64,000 nt of DNA from Shewanella oncorhynchi. Lineage in GTDB: Bacteria > Pseudomonadota > Gammaproteobacteria > Enterobacterales > Shewanellaceae. The notes under the pieces were generated by a model. It was not told where the DNA came from. It saw nothing but the letters and a program-made list of their open reading frames with translations, and made no database searches. Positions 38,358-48,301 of this stretch are shown here, piece by piece. The DNA lies in assembly GCF_012584455.1 (NCBI RefSeq), contig NZ_JABAEB010000005.1:1-64000 (forward strand), in the 5' to 3' direction. The position numbers were made by a program, and so were the translations under genes. Each line of letters opens with the position of its first letter. Positions within the stretch are counted from its first letter, which is position 1.

Positions 38358-38826
38358 ATTCTGCGTAATTGAATAAAGATTTGATGGTTTCTAAGGTATC
38401 GGCGATATCTTGGATGCTCGATGGGCAAATAAAGATAGTGTCGTCACCGGCAATCGTACCCAAAATGCCTTCTGGTTTACCGATAGAATCCAACAAGCGG
38501 GCAATCAGCTGCGCGGCACCTGGGCTAGTTCGCACGACGATCATAGCTTGGTTGTGATCGACGTCGAGTACCAAATTCTTCAGCGGGCTACCCGCTGTGG
38601 GTACGCCTAATTCGGCTGGTAAGCAATACACCATCTCTTGCTTAGCGTTGCGAGTCCGCACTGCGCCGAACTTGCTGAGCATGCGTGACACTTTTGATTG
38701 GTTAATATTACCAAAGCCTTCAGCTTGCAAGGCGGTGACGATTTCACTCTGAGAGCCAAAGCGCTCTTCTTTTAAAATCGACTTAAAAATTCTAACAAGG
38801 TCATCCTGATTCTTGGTCGTTTGCAT
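38356..38826 (-). CDS. argR: Arginine repressor
   Basis: A 156-residue hexameric repressor that binds ARG boxes when arginine is present. The N-terminal winged helix (residues about 10-75) includes [14 protein letters not shown]. The C-terminal oligomerisation domain has [10 protein letters not shown], where the Asp residues contact arginine. ARG-box-like sequences lie in the shared promoter region with mdh. The argR-mdh divergent pair is conserved in gammaproteobacteria. Confidence 0.95.
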   Translation of the reverse strand: MQTTKNQDDLVRIFKSILKEERFGSQSEIVTALQAEGFGNINQSKVSRMLSKFGAVRTRNAKQEMVYCLPAELGVPTAGSPLKNLVLDVDHNQAMIVVRTSPGAAQLIARLLDSIGKPEGILGTIAGDDTIFICPSSIQDIADTLETIKSLFNYAE

Positions 38827-38831
38827 AATAT

Positions 38832-38849
38832 TATTATTCGTTATTCAAA
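38832..38849. promoter_or_regulatory. Partial ARG box near argR
   Basis: TATTATTCGTTATTCAAA has one good ARG half-site (ATTCA). It lies just upstream of argR and fits autoregulation together with the better box at 38905. Confidence 0.4.
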
Positions 38850-38904
38850 AAAACAGGCCCATTTTGAATATTTTTAGAAAAATTGTCAACAAATAACCAG
38901 ATTG

Positions 38905-38922
38905 GTTGAATAAAAATTCACT
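38905..38922. promoter_or_regulatory. ARG box between argR and mdh
   Basis: TGAAT-AAAA-ATTCA is a perfect core of the ArgR consensus TNTGAATWWWWATTCANW. It suggests ArgR represses argR, and perhaps mdh, when arginine is available. Confidence 0.7.
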
Positions 38923-39120
38923 AAGCCCCAGTGGTTAAGCGTTTGTAGGGGGCGTAAAAATCCCAATTTGAGTAATTGTTCTACATTGCTTCTACGTTAT
39001 TCCGGAATTCTTTTGTCCCACGACTAAGGGATAATTGAAATTGTTGTGACATTCCAGTAATGTGACGCCAACGCAAATTAGATCCATGTCACACATATCC
39101 GAGAAATAACGGAGATAACT

Positions 39121-40056
39121 ATGAAAGTTGCTGTACTTGGTGCTGCTGGTGGTATCGGCCAGGCTCTTGCCCTACTGTTAAAAACTCAATTGCCTGCGGG
39201 TTCACAATTGTCTCTATATGATATCGCACCGGTAACTCCGGGTGTTGCGGTTGACTTGAGCCACATTCCAACTGCTGTTGAAATCAAAGGTTTTGCTGGT
39301 GAAGATCCAACGCCTGCCCTAGTGGGTGCTGACGTTGTTCTAATTTCTGCTGGTGTTGCACGTAAGCCTGGTATGGATCGTTCAGATCTGTTCAATATCA
39401 ATGCCGGTATCGTTCGCAACCTGATCGAAAAAGTAGCGGCAACTTGCCCTACGGCTTTGGTTGGCATTATCACTAACCCAGTTAACACGACTGTAGCTAT
39501 CGCTGCAGAAGTGATGAAAAAAGCGGGTGTTTACGATAAAAACCGTCTGTTCGGTATCACGACTCTAGACGTGATCCGTTCTGAAACTTTCATCGCCGAA
39601 TTAAAAGGCCTGAACGTTGCTGACGTTAAAGTGAATGTGATCGGCGGCCACAGCGGCGTGACCATTCTGCCATTACTGTCTCAAGTTGAAGGCGCGACTT
39701 TCACTGACGAAGAAGTGGCAAGTTTGACGACTCGCATCCAAAACGCGGGTACAGAAGTGGTTGAAGCTAAAGCCGGTGGCGGTAGCGCGACTCTGTCTAT
39801 GGGTCAAGCGGCTTGCCGTTTCGGTCTGTCTCTGGTTCGTGGTCTGCAAGGCGAAGCTAACATCGTTGAATGCGCCTATGTTGACGGCGGCAGCGAGCAT
39901 GCTGAATTCTTCGCACAACCTGTGCTGTTAGGCAAAAACGGTATTGAAAAAGTACTGCCTTACGGTGAAGTGAGTGCATTCGAAGCTAACGCTCGTGATT
40001 CTATGTTAGATACGCTAAAAGGCGATATCAAACTAGGCGTTGATTTCGTTAAATAA
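39121..40056 (+). CDS. mdh: Malate dehydrogenase
   Basis: This NAD-dependent TCA enzyme interconverts malate and oxaloacetate. The 311-residue protein starts [20 protein letters not shown], with the GxxGxxG nucleotide motif. The catalytic His is in [12 protein letters not shown], and substrate-binding arginines lie in [12 protein letters not shown] ribosome-binding GGAG precedes the ATG. It is divergent from argR. Confidence 0.97.
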   Translation: MKVAVLGAAGGIGQALALLLKTQLPAGSQLSLYDIAPVTPGVAVDLSHIPTAVEIKGFAGEDPTPALVGADVVLISAGVARKPGMDRSDLFNINAGIVRNLIEKVAATCPTALVGIITNPVNTTVAIAAEVMKKAGVYDKNRLFGITTLDVIRSETFIAELKGLNVADVKVNVIGGHSGVTILPLLSQVEGATFTDEEVASLTTRIQNAGTEVVEAKAGGGSATLSMGQAACRFGLSLVRGLQGEANIVECAYVDGGSEHAEFFAQPVLLGKNGIEKVLPYGEVSAFEANARDSMLDTLKGDIKLGVDFVK

Positions 40057-40090
40057 TATTTCGGATAATCTTTTTAGATTATGAGGAATT

Positions 40091-40120
40091 AAAAACGGAG
40101 CCATTGAGCTCCGTTTTTTT
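40091..40120 (+). terminator. Rho-independent terminator of mdh
   Basis: AAAAACGGAGC pairs with GAGCTCCGTTTTT and is followed by a T-run, 35 bases after the stop. Confidence 0.9.
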
Positions 40121-40152
40121 TATGCCTGGGTTTTACACTTTACCAAGCTAAT

Positions 40153-40551
40153 TCAGCGGCGCTTAGTGGGAATTTGGCAATTATCGTCGCAGCGGGCTTT
40201 GCCCGTCAGTAAATAAGAGATGCGATATCTGTGTTTTGCGAATCTGAGATAGCACCAATCGGCGACAGTTTTAATCACGGGCAGGCGTAATAGTTGGATC
40301 CAAGCGTGCGTCCCTGTCAGTGCCCACGCTTTACACGTGACATCTAACCCGAGTAACACTTCGCCCGTTGCGGTTTCGCCATGGAGAATCGTATTGGCGT
40401 AGTCTCTATCGATATGGCTGAAGCGCTCACTAAAGTCTGGCGCATTTAAATCCTCAAGCGCAATCAAGTTCTTCGGATCGCGCGCTTTCAGTTGACGCAT
40501 TTCGGCGCTACATAATGGACAATTCCCATCGTAAAAAATCCGCAGTTCCAT
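40153..40551 (-). CDS. DCC-family thiol-disulfide oxidoreductase-like protein
   Basis: A 132-residue DUF393 protein. It begins MELRIFYDGNCPLCSAEM, carrying the D-x-x-C-x-x-C motif that names the DCC family and resembles a thioredoxin-like active site. Biological substrate is unknown. I choose the ATG at 40551, which has AGAGG about 9 bases before it, over an upstream ATG at 40578. Confidence 0.85.
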   Translation of the reverse strand: MELRIFYDGNCPLCSAEMRQLKARDPKNLIALEDLNAPDFSERFSHIDRDYANTILHGETATGEVLLGLDVTCKAWALTGTHAWIQLLRLPVIKTVADWCYLRFAKHRYRISYLLTGKARCDDNCQIPTKRR

Positions 40552-40817
40552 CGGTATTACCTCTGATGACTTGATCACAATACTTGGTCTAAGCTCTTGG
40601 CTTGAGTACTTAAGCTTGGTTTTCTTCTACCCTATACGCAGAAAAAAGGGTTTTAGATCGAAGCGATTGTAGAACGGATCCGCATCTCATTCGGCTTTTT
40701 ATTAGGTTAAATTTAAACGAGTGCAGTAACATCTTGGTTATTCATCAGTTTAACTTGATTGCTGATTTTTAAGTGAACAAGGTAAAGCCTGACAAATAAC
40801 GACTCAAAAGGATAGGT

Positions 40818-41558
40818 ATGACATCTCCCATCATTATCACAGGCGTGGGTAAGCGCATAGGTTACGCCTTAGCCAAACATTTTCTCGCCCAAGGTCAGCG
40901 CGTGATTGGTACTTATCGCAGCCATTACGCTAGCATTGATGAGCTGAACGCCTTAGGTGCGACCCTGTATCCCTGCGATTTTTATGATGATGTCCAAGTG
41001 AGATCCTTAATTGCTGAGTTAGCTAAATTGCCGCAAATTCGCGCCATTATTCACAATGCTTCAGACTGGCAGCCTGATCCTGTGCTTACAAAGAATGAGC
41101 CTTTAAAGAGTGCCACTTTTACAATGAGTGAAGTGCTGCAGCGGATGATGCAAGTGCATGTGAGCGTGCCCTATCAGTTGAACTTGGCCTTAGAGGCGCA
41201 GCTACGTGCTGGCGATGAAATCGGCGGCAGTGATGTGATTCATATTACTGACTATGTGGCAGAGAAGGGCAGTCAGAAGCATATCGCCTATGCTGCCAGT
41301 AAAGCCGCGCTGCATAATATGACGCTATCCTTTGCCGCCAAATTTGCGCCTGAGGTCAAAGTGAATTCGATTGCGCCAGCGATGATCCTATTTAATGCGG
41401 GTGATGACGCAGCCTATCAGCAAAAAACCTTAGCCAAAGCGCTGTTGCCGAAAGAGGCGGGGAATGAGGAGATTATCGACTTAGTGGAATATCTGCTGAA
41501 TAGCCACTACGTCACCGGTCGTTGCCATAATGTCGACGGCGGCCGGCATTTAAGGTAG
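40818..41558 (+). CDS. folM: Dihydromonapterin reductase FolM (short-chain dehydrogenase)
   Basis: A 246-residue SDR that reduces dihydromonapterin or dihydrofolate with NADPH. The nucleotide motif TGVGKRIGYALAKHF is at residues 8-22; the catalytic Tyr and Lys are in YAASKAALHNM. GRCHNVDGGRHL at the C-terminus is typical of FolM. It lies convergent with the folate-related ygfA gene. Confidence 0.88.
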   Translation: MTSPIIITGVGKRIGYALAKHFLAQGQRVIGTYRSHYASIDELNALGATLYPCDFYDDVQVRSLIAELAKLPQIRAIIHNASDWQPDPVLTKNEPLKSATFTMSEVLQRMMQVHVSVPYQLNLALEAQLRAGDEIGGSDVIHITDYVAEKGSQKHIAYAASKAALHNMTLSFAAKFAPEVKVNSIAPAMILFNAGDDAAYQQKTLAKALLPKEAGNEEIIDLVEYLLNSHYVTGRCHNVDGGRHLR

Positions 41559-41616
41559 AGATGGCTCTAGAACGCCACTGCATGGCTGTAGAATCTAGCT
41601 TCTAGATCCTTCTTTT

Positions 41617-42324
41617 TCAAAACGTCAGTACCCGACTTGGGGTGATGATAAATGGCAAAGGCACATCCCAATGTTCGCAAGGTAAACTCGTCACTTGCTG
41701 ACAGTCGTGGGCGTAACCCATAGGCAAAGGTTTACCTTTAAGCTGCCAGTTTGCCAGCGTCCTATCGTAATAGCCGCCGCCCATGCCCATACGATTTCCC
41801 ATTAAATCAAAAGCCACTAAGGGTGTGATAACAACATCTAACTCTGTCACTGGGATAATGGCGCGCACATCTAATTTAGGTTCTAAGATGCCAAATTGAT
41901 TGGGTTGCATGGGGGTATCTGCGGTGTAATGCAGGAATAATAATTGTCCGGCATTGAAGGGATGTAACCTAGGCAGATAGGTGTTTATGCCCATTTGCCA
42001 TAGCACAGCGATCAGCGGCGGCGTGGCGAGTTCGCCATCGTGGGTGAGATAAAGCGCCACATGTTGCGCATTTTGGGCCTGCAATGCATCGAGCATTCGT
42101 TGGCTGGCGCTTAAGCTTGCTTGGGTTTGCTCGGTTTCTGAAAGGGATTTGCGGGCGGTGCGAATGCTTTTGCGTAACTGATTGCGGTTTTCTTGCATAT
42201 GAATGGCGATATTTGCCACATGGCTAGCGACATCAGTCATTTCACCAACAGCAGCAACCTCTACGGCAAGGTGCGCCGTGTCGCTTTGGGTATTCAAATG
42301 AGAAAGTTTGGAGGATGTAGACAT
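41617..42324 (-). CDS. ygfA: 5-formyltetrahydrofolate cyclo-ligase
   Basis: This enzyme converts 5-formyl-THF to 5,10-methenyl-THF with ATP. The core begins QENRNQLRKSIRTARKSLS, and GGGYYDRTLA is the phosphate-binding loop. The frame is 235 residues, longer than the usual ~200. An internal Met at 42198 gives a normal N-terminus, while the upstream start at 42324 lies only about 8 bases past the end of 6S RNA and uses a GGAG that is part of the 6S 3' end. The location directly after 6S RNA is conserved in gammaproteobacteria. Confidence 0.92.
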   Translation of the reverse strand: MSTSSKLSHLNTQSDTAHLAVEVAAVGEMTDVASHVANIAIHMQENRNQLRKSIRTARKSLSETEQTQASLSASQRMLDALQAQNAQHVALYLTHDGELATPPLIAVLWQMGINTYLPRLHPFNAGQLLFLHYTADTPMQPNQFGILEPKLDVRAIIPVTELDVVITPLVAFDLMGNRMGMGGGYYDRTLANWQLKGKPLPMGYAHDCQQVTSLPCEHWDVPLPFIITPSRVLTF

Positions 42325-42331
42325 AAATTAA

Positions 42332-42517
42332 GATGCTCCCCAGAATGCCGCTACCGGTGTAGCCCTTGAACCGTAGGTTCAAGGCGGGTAAATGATTACC
42401 TCCTAAGGCTTCTCGGTACAAGCCGAGCATGCACAATGTCAGTAAAGCATTCACCCTGAGATAAAAATTATCGGCACAGGGACATTACCAGTTGGCATGC
42501 ATCCCAGGGAGCAAAAC
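42332..42517 (-). ncRNA. ssrS: 6S RNA
   Basis: The minus strand matches E. coli 6S RNA in several long blocks. These include CCTGTGCCGATA, GCATGCTCGGCTTGTACCGA with the following GAAGCCTTA, CCTTGAACC...GGTTCAAGG and the closing GCGGCATTCTGGGGAGC. The 5' CTCCCTGGGATGC and 3' GCATTCTGGGGAG pair to make the terminal stem. 6S RNA binds the sigma70 RNA polymerase holoenzyme and represses many promoters in stationary phase. Its place between zapA and ygfA is conserved. Ends are estimated. Confidence 0.93.
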
Positions 42518-42630
42518 GGTATTGAATCGCTAAAACATTGGTTTATGTTGATAAGCCAGTTTAGCCATTCACTGTGCGTCAGTCGGTTTAACTCAAATGG
42601 TGTTAAATCACCAAGGCGCACAGTTTAAAT

Positions 42631-42933
42631 CTATTTAGTTGAACGCTCAACTAAGGCATTTTCGAGGGTCGACTGCAGCAAGCTGATCCTGTCGTCCATC
42701 TGTTGCATGTAATGCTTATTTTTTTGCTTTTCTTGGAACAACTCGTGTCCAATATTCAGCGCCGCCATAATCGCAATTTCTTCACGGCTTAGGCTATTGG
42801 TTCGGGTTTTTAACGCACTGAGTTGTTGTTCAACTCCTAATGCTACCGTACGTAAGGCATCCTCTTGACCTTTCGGGCAAGCGATAGAGTAGGTGCGCCC
42901 AAGTAGGGTAATTTCAACAGCACTGTTACTCAT
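42631..42933 (-). CDS. zapA: Cell division protein ZapA
   Basis: A 100-residue FtsZ-associated protein that stabilises the Z ring. It begins MSNSAVEITLLGRTYSIACP; the globular head (1-50) is followed by a coiled coil (about 55-95). Its position just before 6S RNA and divergent from ygfB is conserved across gammaproteobacteria. Confidence 0.93.
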   Translation of the reverse strand: MSNSAVEITLLGRTYSIACPKGQEDALRTVALGVEQQLSALKTRTNSLSREEIAIMAALNIGHELFQEKQKNKHYMQQMDDRISLLQSTLENALVERSTK

Positions 42934-43168
42934 GTCGCGGGTGATCCTTTCGTTAGCCTCTTAGGGCGGACTATATAGGGCTGATCTTAAAAGTGCAAGG
43001 TAAGCCGCAAATGGATTGGTCTTTGATGGTTTTGTTTGCTGTTTGTGTGAGCAGTTGGATAGTTTTTTATCAGGGCGTGGCCGATTTCGCCATTATTGGG
43101 ATTCAGTATTGGTTCAAGTCTTTATCTCTGCTAGCATTGCTGCTGGAAAAATCTTATTGGGATCTGAT

Positions 43169-43744
43169 ATGGCAACCCCTCCTTCGTTACGTATCGACAG
43201 CTTAAAACTCGCCTTAGATGCGGCTGAAATCGGCCAGCATCCGGTAGAAGTTCACGGTGCTTTAGTCGGTTTAATCTGCGGTGGTGTAGAGCAAACTGGC
43301 GACACTTGGATCAAGCCTTTATTCGACCTGATGAACGATGGTCAACCTTTGCCAGCGCAGTTGCACCAATTAGTGTGTGATTTGTTTAACGATTCAGTGA
43401 CGCGTTTAGTGGATTTTGAATTTGGTTTTATGCCGCTGTTGCCCGAAGAAGAAGAGCCGCTCAGCCAACGTGTTGAAGCCTTGTCTCTGTGGACCCAGAG
43501 TTTTTTGACTGGCATGGCGATTATTCAGCCGAAACTGAATCAAGCCTCGGCAGAAGTACGTGAAGTGATCAAAGACTTGGCGGAAATTGCCCAAGTGGAA
43601 TTTGATGTTGCCGACGATGAAGAATCCGAAGCCGCTTACACTGAATTACTCGAGTTTGTTCGTATTGCTGCCATCATGTGTTACTCGGAGTTTGGTCCTG
43701 AGCTTCCCCATGGCGAGGCTGACGATACTGCGGTTGTGCATTAA
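43169..43744 (+). CDS. ygfB: UPF0149 family protein YgfB
   Basis: A 191-residue conserved protein of the YgfB/YecA family. It begins MATPPSLRIDSLKLALDAAE and has HGALVGLICGG and the acidic LLPEEEEPLSQRVEAL and EFVRIAAIMCYSE segments typical of the family. I start it at 43169 and not at the upstream in-frame ATG at 43016 because homologues begin near this Met. The usual partner pepP is missing between it and ubiH. Confidence 0.9.
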   Translation: MATPPSLRIDSLKLALDAAEIGQHPVEVHGALVGLICGGVEQTGDTWIKPLFDLMNDGQPLPAQLHQLVCDLFNDSVTRLVDFEFGFMPLLPEEEEPLSQRVEALSLWTQSFLTGMAIIQPKLNQASAEVREVIKDLAEIAQVEFDVADDEESEAAYTELLEFVRIAAIMCYSEFGPELPHGEADDTAVVH

Positions 43745-43908
43745 TTTACCGCGGTTGTTTAATGTTCAATAAGTTAACACAGTAGTGGCTTCATTAGATG
43801 TCAAAGGTGGGCAAACCTGCCTTTGAGTCCATAGCACTGGTGTTTTTGAGTGCATAGCATTGATGTTTACATGCCTTAGTGTTATGCCAAAGCTTGAATG
43901 AGATCCCC

Positions 43909-45150
43909 ATGACGGCCACAAATCACATGGATACTTCAGTTCAACACGTCGACATCGCGATTGTAGGCGGTGCGATGGCGGGGGCAACCCTAGCGTTAGC
44001 TCTCGCGCGTCTTTCTTTATCCGCAGCTCGGCCACTTTCTATCGCCTTAATCGAAGCACACCTTCCCGATAAGCAACACCCCGGATTCGATGCCCGCTCT
44101 ATTGCTATCGCCCACGGTTCTATTTTCGAATTATCCCGTTTAGGTTTATGGCAAAAGCTCGCCCATTTGGGCACGGCGATTGAAAATATCCATGTGTCGG
44201 ATCGCGGCCACTTTGGCATGACAGAACTCAATGCGGCGCAGTTTCATTTAGATGCCCTAGGCCAAGTGGTTGAGCTTGAACGAGTTGGCCAAGTGCTGTT
44301 TAACGAGTTGAATAAGAGTAATGTCAAACTCTATTGCCCCGCCAAACTTGCCCAAGTAGAACCCGACGTTGAAGGTCACACCTTAGTGCTCGATACGGGC
44401 GAGCGAATTCAAGCCAAACTTGTGGTCGCCGCCGATGGTTTGCAATCCAAAGTGCGCAGCAGTTTTAATTTGCCTGTGACCCAAGTGGCCTTTGAGCAAA
44501 CGGCCATTATTGCCAATATTCAAACTGCCGATTTGCCAACCAATAGGCCTCACAAACATTGGGCCTATGAGCGCTTTACCCAAACAGGTCCCTTAGCGTT
44601 ATTGCCTATGGCCGATATTCAAGGTCAACCTCGCTTATCTCTCGTGTGGGCGCTCGATGATGCGCGGGCTAAACAGATGCAAGACTCGCCTAAGGCCGAG
44701 TTTTTAGCGGCGCTTCAACAGGCCTTTGGTTATCGTGCGGGCACGTTTATCGATGTCAGCGCGCGCCATGCGTATCCGCTTAATTTGTCCTATATGCCAA
44801 GGCCAATTCATCACAGATGTGTGTTTATCGGCAATGCAGCGCAGACACTGCATCCGATTGCGGGGCAAGGGTTTAACTTAGGACTGCGTGATGTGGTGAG
44901 TTTGCTCGAGGTGATCCAAACGGCGCTCGCACAGGGTGACGATATCGGCTCCGCCGCTGTGACCCATGCGTACCTTAATGCCCGCGAGCACGACAGAAAC
45001 AGCACTATCCGAAATATCGAATTTTTAGTCCGTGGCTTTTCAAACCAATATTGGCCGATGGCGCTGGGGCGTAACTTAGGATTACGGCTTTTGTCTTGGT
45101 TTCCGCCACTGAAAACCCCCGTCGCTCAAAAGGCAATGGGCTGGAAATAA
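43909..45150 (+). CDS. ubiH: 2-polyprenyl-6-methoxyphenol hydroxylase UbiH
   Basis: An FAD-dependent hydroxylase of ubiquinone biosynthesis. The N-terminal dinucleotide motif IAIVGGAMAGA, the middle DG motif in VVAADGLQSKVR and the C-terminal GNAAQTLHPIAGQGFNLG are all present. I choose the start at 43909 because the frame's first ATG (43879) lacks a ribosome-binding site. Its neighbour ubiI-like gene starts 42 bases after it, and both probably work in the same membrane-associated Ubi complex. Confidence 0.92.
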   Translation: MTATNHMDTSVQHVDIAIVGGAMAGATLALALARLSLSAARPLSIALIEAHLPDKQHPGFDARSIAIAHGSIFELSRLGLWQKLAHLGTAIENIHVSDRGHFGMTELNAAQFHLDALGQVVELERVGQVLFNELNKSNVKLYCPAKLAQVEPDVEGHTLVLDTGERIQAKLVVAADGLQSKVRSSFNLPVTQVAFEQTAIIANIQTADLPTNRPHKHWAYERFTQTGPLALLPMADIQGQPRLSLVWALDDARAKQMQDSPKAEFLAALQQAFGYRAGTFIDVSARHAYPLNLSYMPRPIHHRCVFIGNAAQTLHPIAGQGFNLGLRDVVSLLEVIQTALAQGDDIGSAAVTHAYLNAREHDRNSTIRNIEFLVRGFSNQYWPMALGRNLGLRLLSWFPPLKTPVAQKAMGWK

Positions 45151-45192
45151 CTCAGTAATTTACTGGTATCGCAACGCGAAAAGGATGTACCC

Positions 45193-46416
45193 ATGTTAAG
45201 TTCACAAGCCTATGACATCGCCATTGTGGGTGGCGGCATGGTGGGACTCGCCACCGCGATTGGATTGGCGCAGGCCGATCTGAATGTTGTCGTTATCGAT
45301 GCGGGCCACACTGAGGCCGTGAGCGGCGAGCCGCGTTTACGGGTGAGTGCAATCAATAAGGCGAGCCAGCGCTTGTTAGAAAACTTAGGGGCATGGAGTT
45401 ATTTAGACACCTCCCGCGCCACGCCTTATCAAAAAATGTCGGTATGGGATAAAGATGGTTTCGGTAAAATTGCCTTTGATGCCAACAGCATCAGCGAAAC
45501 CAGTCTCGGCGCGATTATAGAAAACGATGCCATTAGCTTTGCCCTCGCCAAACGCGCCAGTGAGTTTGACAATATCACCCATATTCAAAACCAACGCATA
45601 GAGCGCATTGCCTTTGGTGAGCGCGAAGCTTGGTTGACCCTTGCCAATGGCGCCGATTCTGAAATAGAAAGTGTCAGTGCTGCACTTGTGATAGCCGCTG
45701 ATGGCGCCAACTCTTGGGTGCGCGAGCAATGCAAGATCCCGCTGACCTTTTGGGATTACGGCCACCACGCAATCGTCGCAACTATTCGCACCGAAATGCC
45801 ACACCTTGCCACCGCCCGCCAAGTGTTTTTGCAGGACGGCCCGCTAGCATTTTTACCTCTGTATGAAGACAATCTCTGCTCTATCGTTTGGTCGGTGCCA
45901 CCCGAGCGCGCCACTGAATTATTGGCAATGGATAAAGTGCAATTTGAGCGCAACTTAACCGCGGCTTTCGACGGTCGTTTAGGGATTTGCCAGCTGGAAA
46001 GCGAGCGCCAAGCCTTCCCATTACGGATGCGCTACGCCCGCCATTTTGCCCGCCACCGTTTAGTGTTGGCAGGCGACGCCGCCCACACTATCCATCCACT
46101 GGCGGGCCAAGGGGTGAACCTTGGCTTTTTAGATGCGGCCAGCATTATCGAAGTGATCAGCGAATTACAGCAAGCGGGTAAAGATATCGGCGATTATGCG
46201 CAGCTGCGTGCACTTGAACGTTGGCGCAAAGCCGATGCAATGGAGATGATCGCGGCGATGGAGGGCTTTAAACGCCTATTCGAAGGTTCAAACCCAGTCA
46301 AAAAGGCGATTCGCGATCTGGGATTAAATCTGGTTGATAATGTCGCTGGGCTGAAAACAGTGTTCATACAACAGGCCATGGGTAATAAGTCGGCACTGCC
46401 TAAGTTGTGCCGTTAG
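45193..46416 (+). CDS. ubiI: UbiI/VisC-type FAD-dependent ubiquinone hydroxylase
   Basis: A 407-residue flavoprotein monooxygenase of the UbiH/UbiF/UbiI family. It has YDIAIVGGGMVGLATAIGLA at the start, the DG motif VIAADGANSWVR, and GDAAHTIHPLAGQGVNLG. The position after ubiH matches visC/ubiI of E. coli; UbiF is the alternative. AAGGA lies just before the ATG. It is likely co-transcribed with ubiH and maybe ygfB. Confidence 0.88.
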   Translation: MLSSQAYDIAIVGGGMVGLATAIGLAQADLNVVVIDAGHTEAVSGEPRLRVSAINKASQRLLENLGAWSYLDTSRATPYQKMSVWDKDGFGKIAFDANSISETSLGAIIENDAISFALAKRASEFDNITHIQNQRIERIAFGEREAWLTLANGADSEIESVSAALVIAADGANSWVREQCKIPLTFWDYGHHAIVATIRTEMPHLATARQVFLQDGPLAFLPLYEDNLCSIVWSVPPERATELLAMDKVQFERNLTAAFDGRLGICQLESERQAFPLRMRYARHFARHRLVLAGDAAHTIHPLAGQGVNLGFLDAASIIEVISELQQAGKDIGDYAQLRALERWRKADAMEMIAAMEGFKRLFEGSNPVKKAIRDLGLNLVDNVAGLKTVFIQQAMGNKSALPKLCR

Positions 46417-46669
46417 CCTAGGTTGCGCTAATGTGATCAGAATTGCCGCTAATATCAGCATATTGACTGCAAGCTGCGCAAATCTGGCCTTCGCATGTAA
46501 AAAAATTACATGTTGAAGATGAGAAAATCTAATGACAATGGCTTCGGATTAGAAAAATCTCCTGTATACAAATTTGTGACGCAAGGTATAATTTCGCCGC
46601 ATTTTAGACCCTAGTATCTACACCCTACACTAGGCAGAGACCTGAAAAAGGCCGCAAAAAGGGATAACA

Positions 46670-47764
46670 ATGGCTAACAAAACTATTCTGTTTAACAAGC
46701 ACTTAGAATCAAACGCTAAGATGGTCGACTTCCACGGTTGGGATATGCCCCTCAACTATGGTTCACAAATCGAAGAACACAACGCTGTGCGTCAAGACGC
46801 GGGTATGTTCGACGTATCCCACATGACTGTGGTTGATGTGATAGGTAGCGACGCTGGTGCATTTCTACGTAAGTTGCTGGCGAACGATGTGGCTAGACTT
46901 AAAATGCCAGGTAAAGCCTTATACAGCGGCATGTTAGATGACAATGCCGGTATCATCGACGACCTCATCACTTATTACCTCACTGACACAAACTACCGCG
47001 TGGTAGTGAACTCAGCGACCCGCGAAAAAGATCTCGCTTGGATCGCCAAGCAATCCCAAGGTTTTGATGTCACTGTGACAGAGCGTCCTGAGCTGGCGAT
47101 GATTGCCGTTCAAGGTCCTAACGCAAAAGCGAAAGCCGCTGCCGTGTTCAGTGCCGAGCAAAACGCCGCCATCGAAGGTATGAAACCTTTCTTCGGTAAG
47201 CAAGCTGGCTCACTGTTTATTGCGACTACGGGTTACACTGGCGAAGCGGGCTACGAAATTATCGTCCCAGAAGATGAAGCCCAAGCCTTGTGGCAAGCAT
47301 TGTTAGATCAAGGGGTTAAACCTTGTGGTCTCGGTGCCCGTGACACGCTGCGTCTCGAAGCCGGTATGAACCTTTACGGCTTAGACATGGACGAAACCAT
47401 CAACCCATTAGCCGCCAACATGGGCTGGACTATTGCATGGGAACCAAACGACCGTGACTTCATCGGCCGTAAAGCCCTCGAAACACTTCGCGATGCCGGA
47501 ACCAGCAAACTTGTTGGTCTAGTGATGGAAGAAAAGGGCGTGTTACGCCATGATATGCCAGTATTTTTCACCGACGCAGCCGGTGTAGAGCAACAAGGCG
47601 TGATCACCAGCGGGACTTTCTCGCCAACATTGGGCTATTCTATTGCGATGGCACGTGTTCCTAGCTCGATTGGGGATACTGCGGAAGTCGAAATGCGTAA
47701 AAAACGTGTGGCTGTTAGAGTAGTGGCGCCAAACTTTGTGCGCAACGGTAAACAAGCATTTTAA
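46670..47764 (+). CDS. gcvT: Glycine cleavage system T protein (aminomethyltransferase)
   Basis: The T protein releases ammonia from lipoyl-bound aminomethyl and forms methylene-THF. The 364-residue protein has [16 protein letters not shown] near its start and [18 protein letters not shown] in the middle, both hallmarks. The upstream 250 bases contain no clear glycine riboswitch. gcvH follows 25 bases later, forming the gcvTHP operon. Confidence 0.96.
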   Translation: MANKTILFNKHLESNAKMVDFHGWDMPLNYGSQIEEHNAVRQDAGMFDVSHMTVVDVIGSDAGAFLRKLLANDVARLKMPGKALYSGMLDDNAGIIDDLITYYLTDTNYRVVVNSATREKDLAWIAKQSQGFDVTVTERPELAMIAVQGPNAKAKAAAVFSAEQNAAIEGMKPFFGKQAGSLFIATTGYTGEAGYEIIVPEDEAQALWQALLDQGVKPCGLGARDTLRLEAGMNLYGLDMDETINPLAANMGWTIAWEPNDRDFIGRKALETLRDAGTSKLVGLVMEEKGVLRHDMPVFFTDAAGVEQQGVITSGTFSPTLGYSIAMARVPSSIGDTAEVEMRKKRVAVRVVAPNFVRNGKQAF

Positions 47765-47789
47765 AAAAACGGAACAAGGAACAAGAACA

Positions 47790-48179
47790 ATGAGCAATAT
47801 TCCGACAGAACTGAAATACGCCTCTTCACACGAATGGATCCGCAAGGAAGAAGACGGTAGCTACACAGTAGGTATCACTGAGCACGCCCAAGAGCTGTTA
47901 GGTGACATGGTTTTCGTTGAACTCCCAGAAGTTGGCGACACTGTGACTGCGGGTGAAGACTGTGCTGTAGCTGAATCAGTAAAAGCGGCGTCTGACATTT
48001 ATGCCCCCATTTCTGGCGAAGTGATTGCCGTGAACGAAGCGCTGGAAGATTCGCCAGAACTCGTTAACAGCAGTGCTTACGGCGAAGGCTGGTTCTTCCG
48101 CGTAATGCCTTCTGACGAATCAGAAGTCGACGCTCTGCTGGATGCTGAAGGCTACCAAGCTGTTATCGACGAAGAATAA
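47790..48179 (+). CDS. gcvH: Glycine cleavage system H protein
   Basis: A 129-residue lipoyl carrier that shuttles the aminomethyl group between P and T proteins. The lipoylated Lys is residue 65 in [14 protein letters not shown] choose the ATG at 47790, which begins [17 protein letters not shown] terminator follows, which may reduce gcvP expression relative to gcvTH. Confidence 0.96.
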   Translation: MSNIPTELKYASSHEWIRKEEDGSYTVGITEHAQELLGDMVFVELPEVGDTVTAGEDCAVAESVKAASDIYAPISGEVIAVNEALEDSPELVNSSAYGEGWFFRVMPSDESEVDALLDAEGYQAVIDEE

Positions 48180-48190
48180 TCGTCGACGCT

Positions 48191-48220
48191 AACGAAGCCC
48201 TAAGGGGCTTCGTTTGTTTT
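48191..48220 (+). terminator. Terminator between gcvH and gcvP
   Basis: AACGAAGCCC and GGGCTTCGTT form a perfect 10-bp stem with a 4-base loop, followed by TGTTTT. Because it lies inside the operon it likely acts as a partial stop. Confidence 0.85.
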
Positions 48221-48301
48221 AGCGCAAGATTGACATAACAACAGTCCGTTAATCAGTACCCTACAGTTCTGAATTTCGGCAAATCTGGAACAAGGTTTAT
48301 C

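Noticed and set aside
46417..46669. Glycine riboswitch before gcvT
   Set aside because: The leader was searched for the tandem aptamer pattern and no matching conserved blocks were found.
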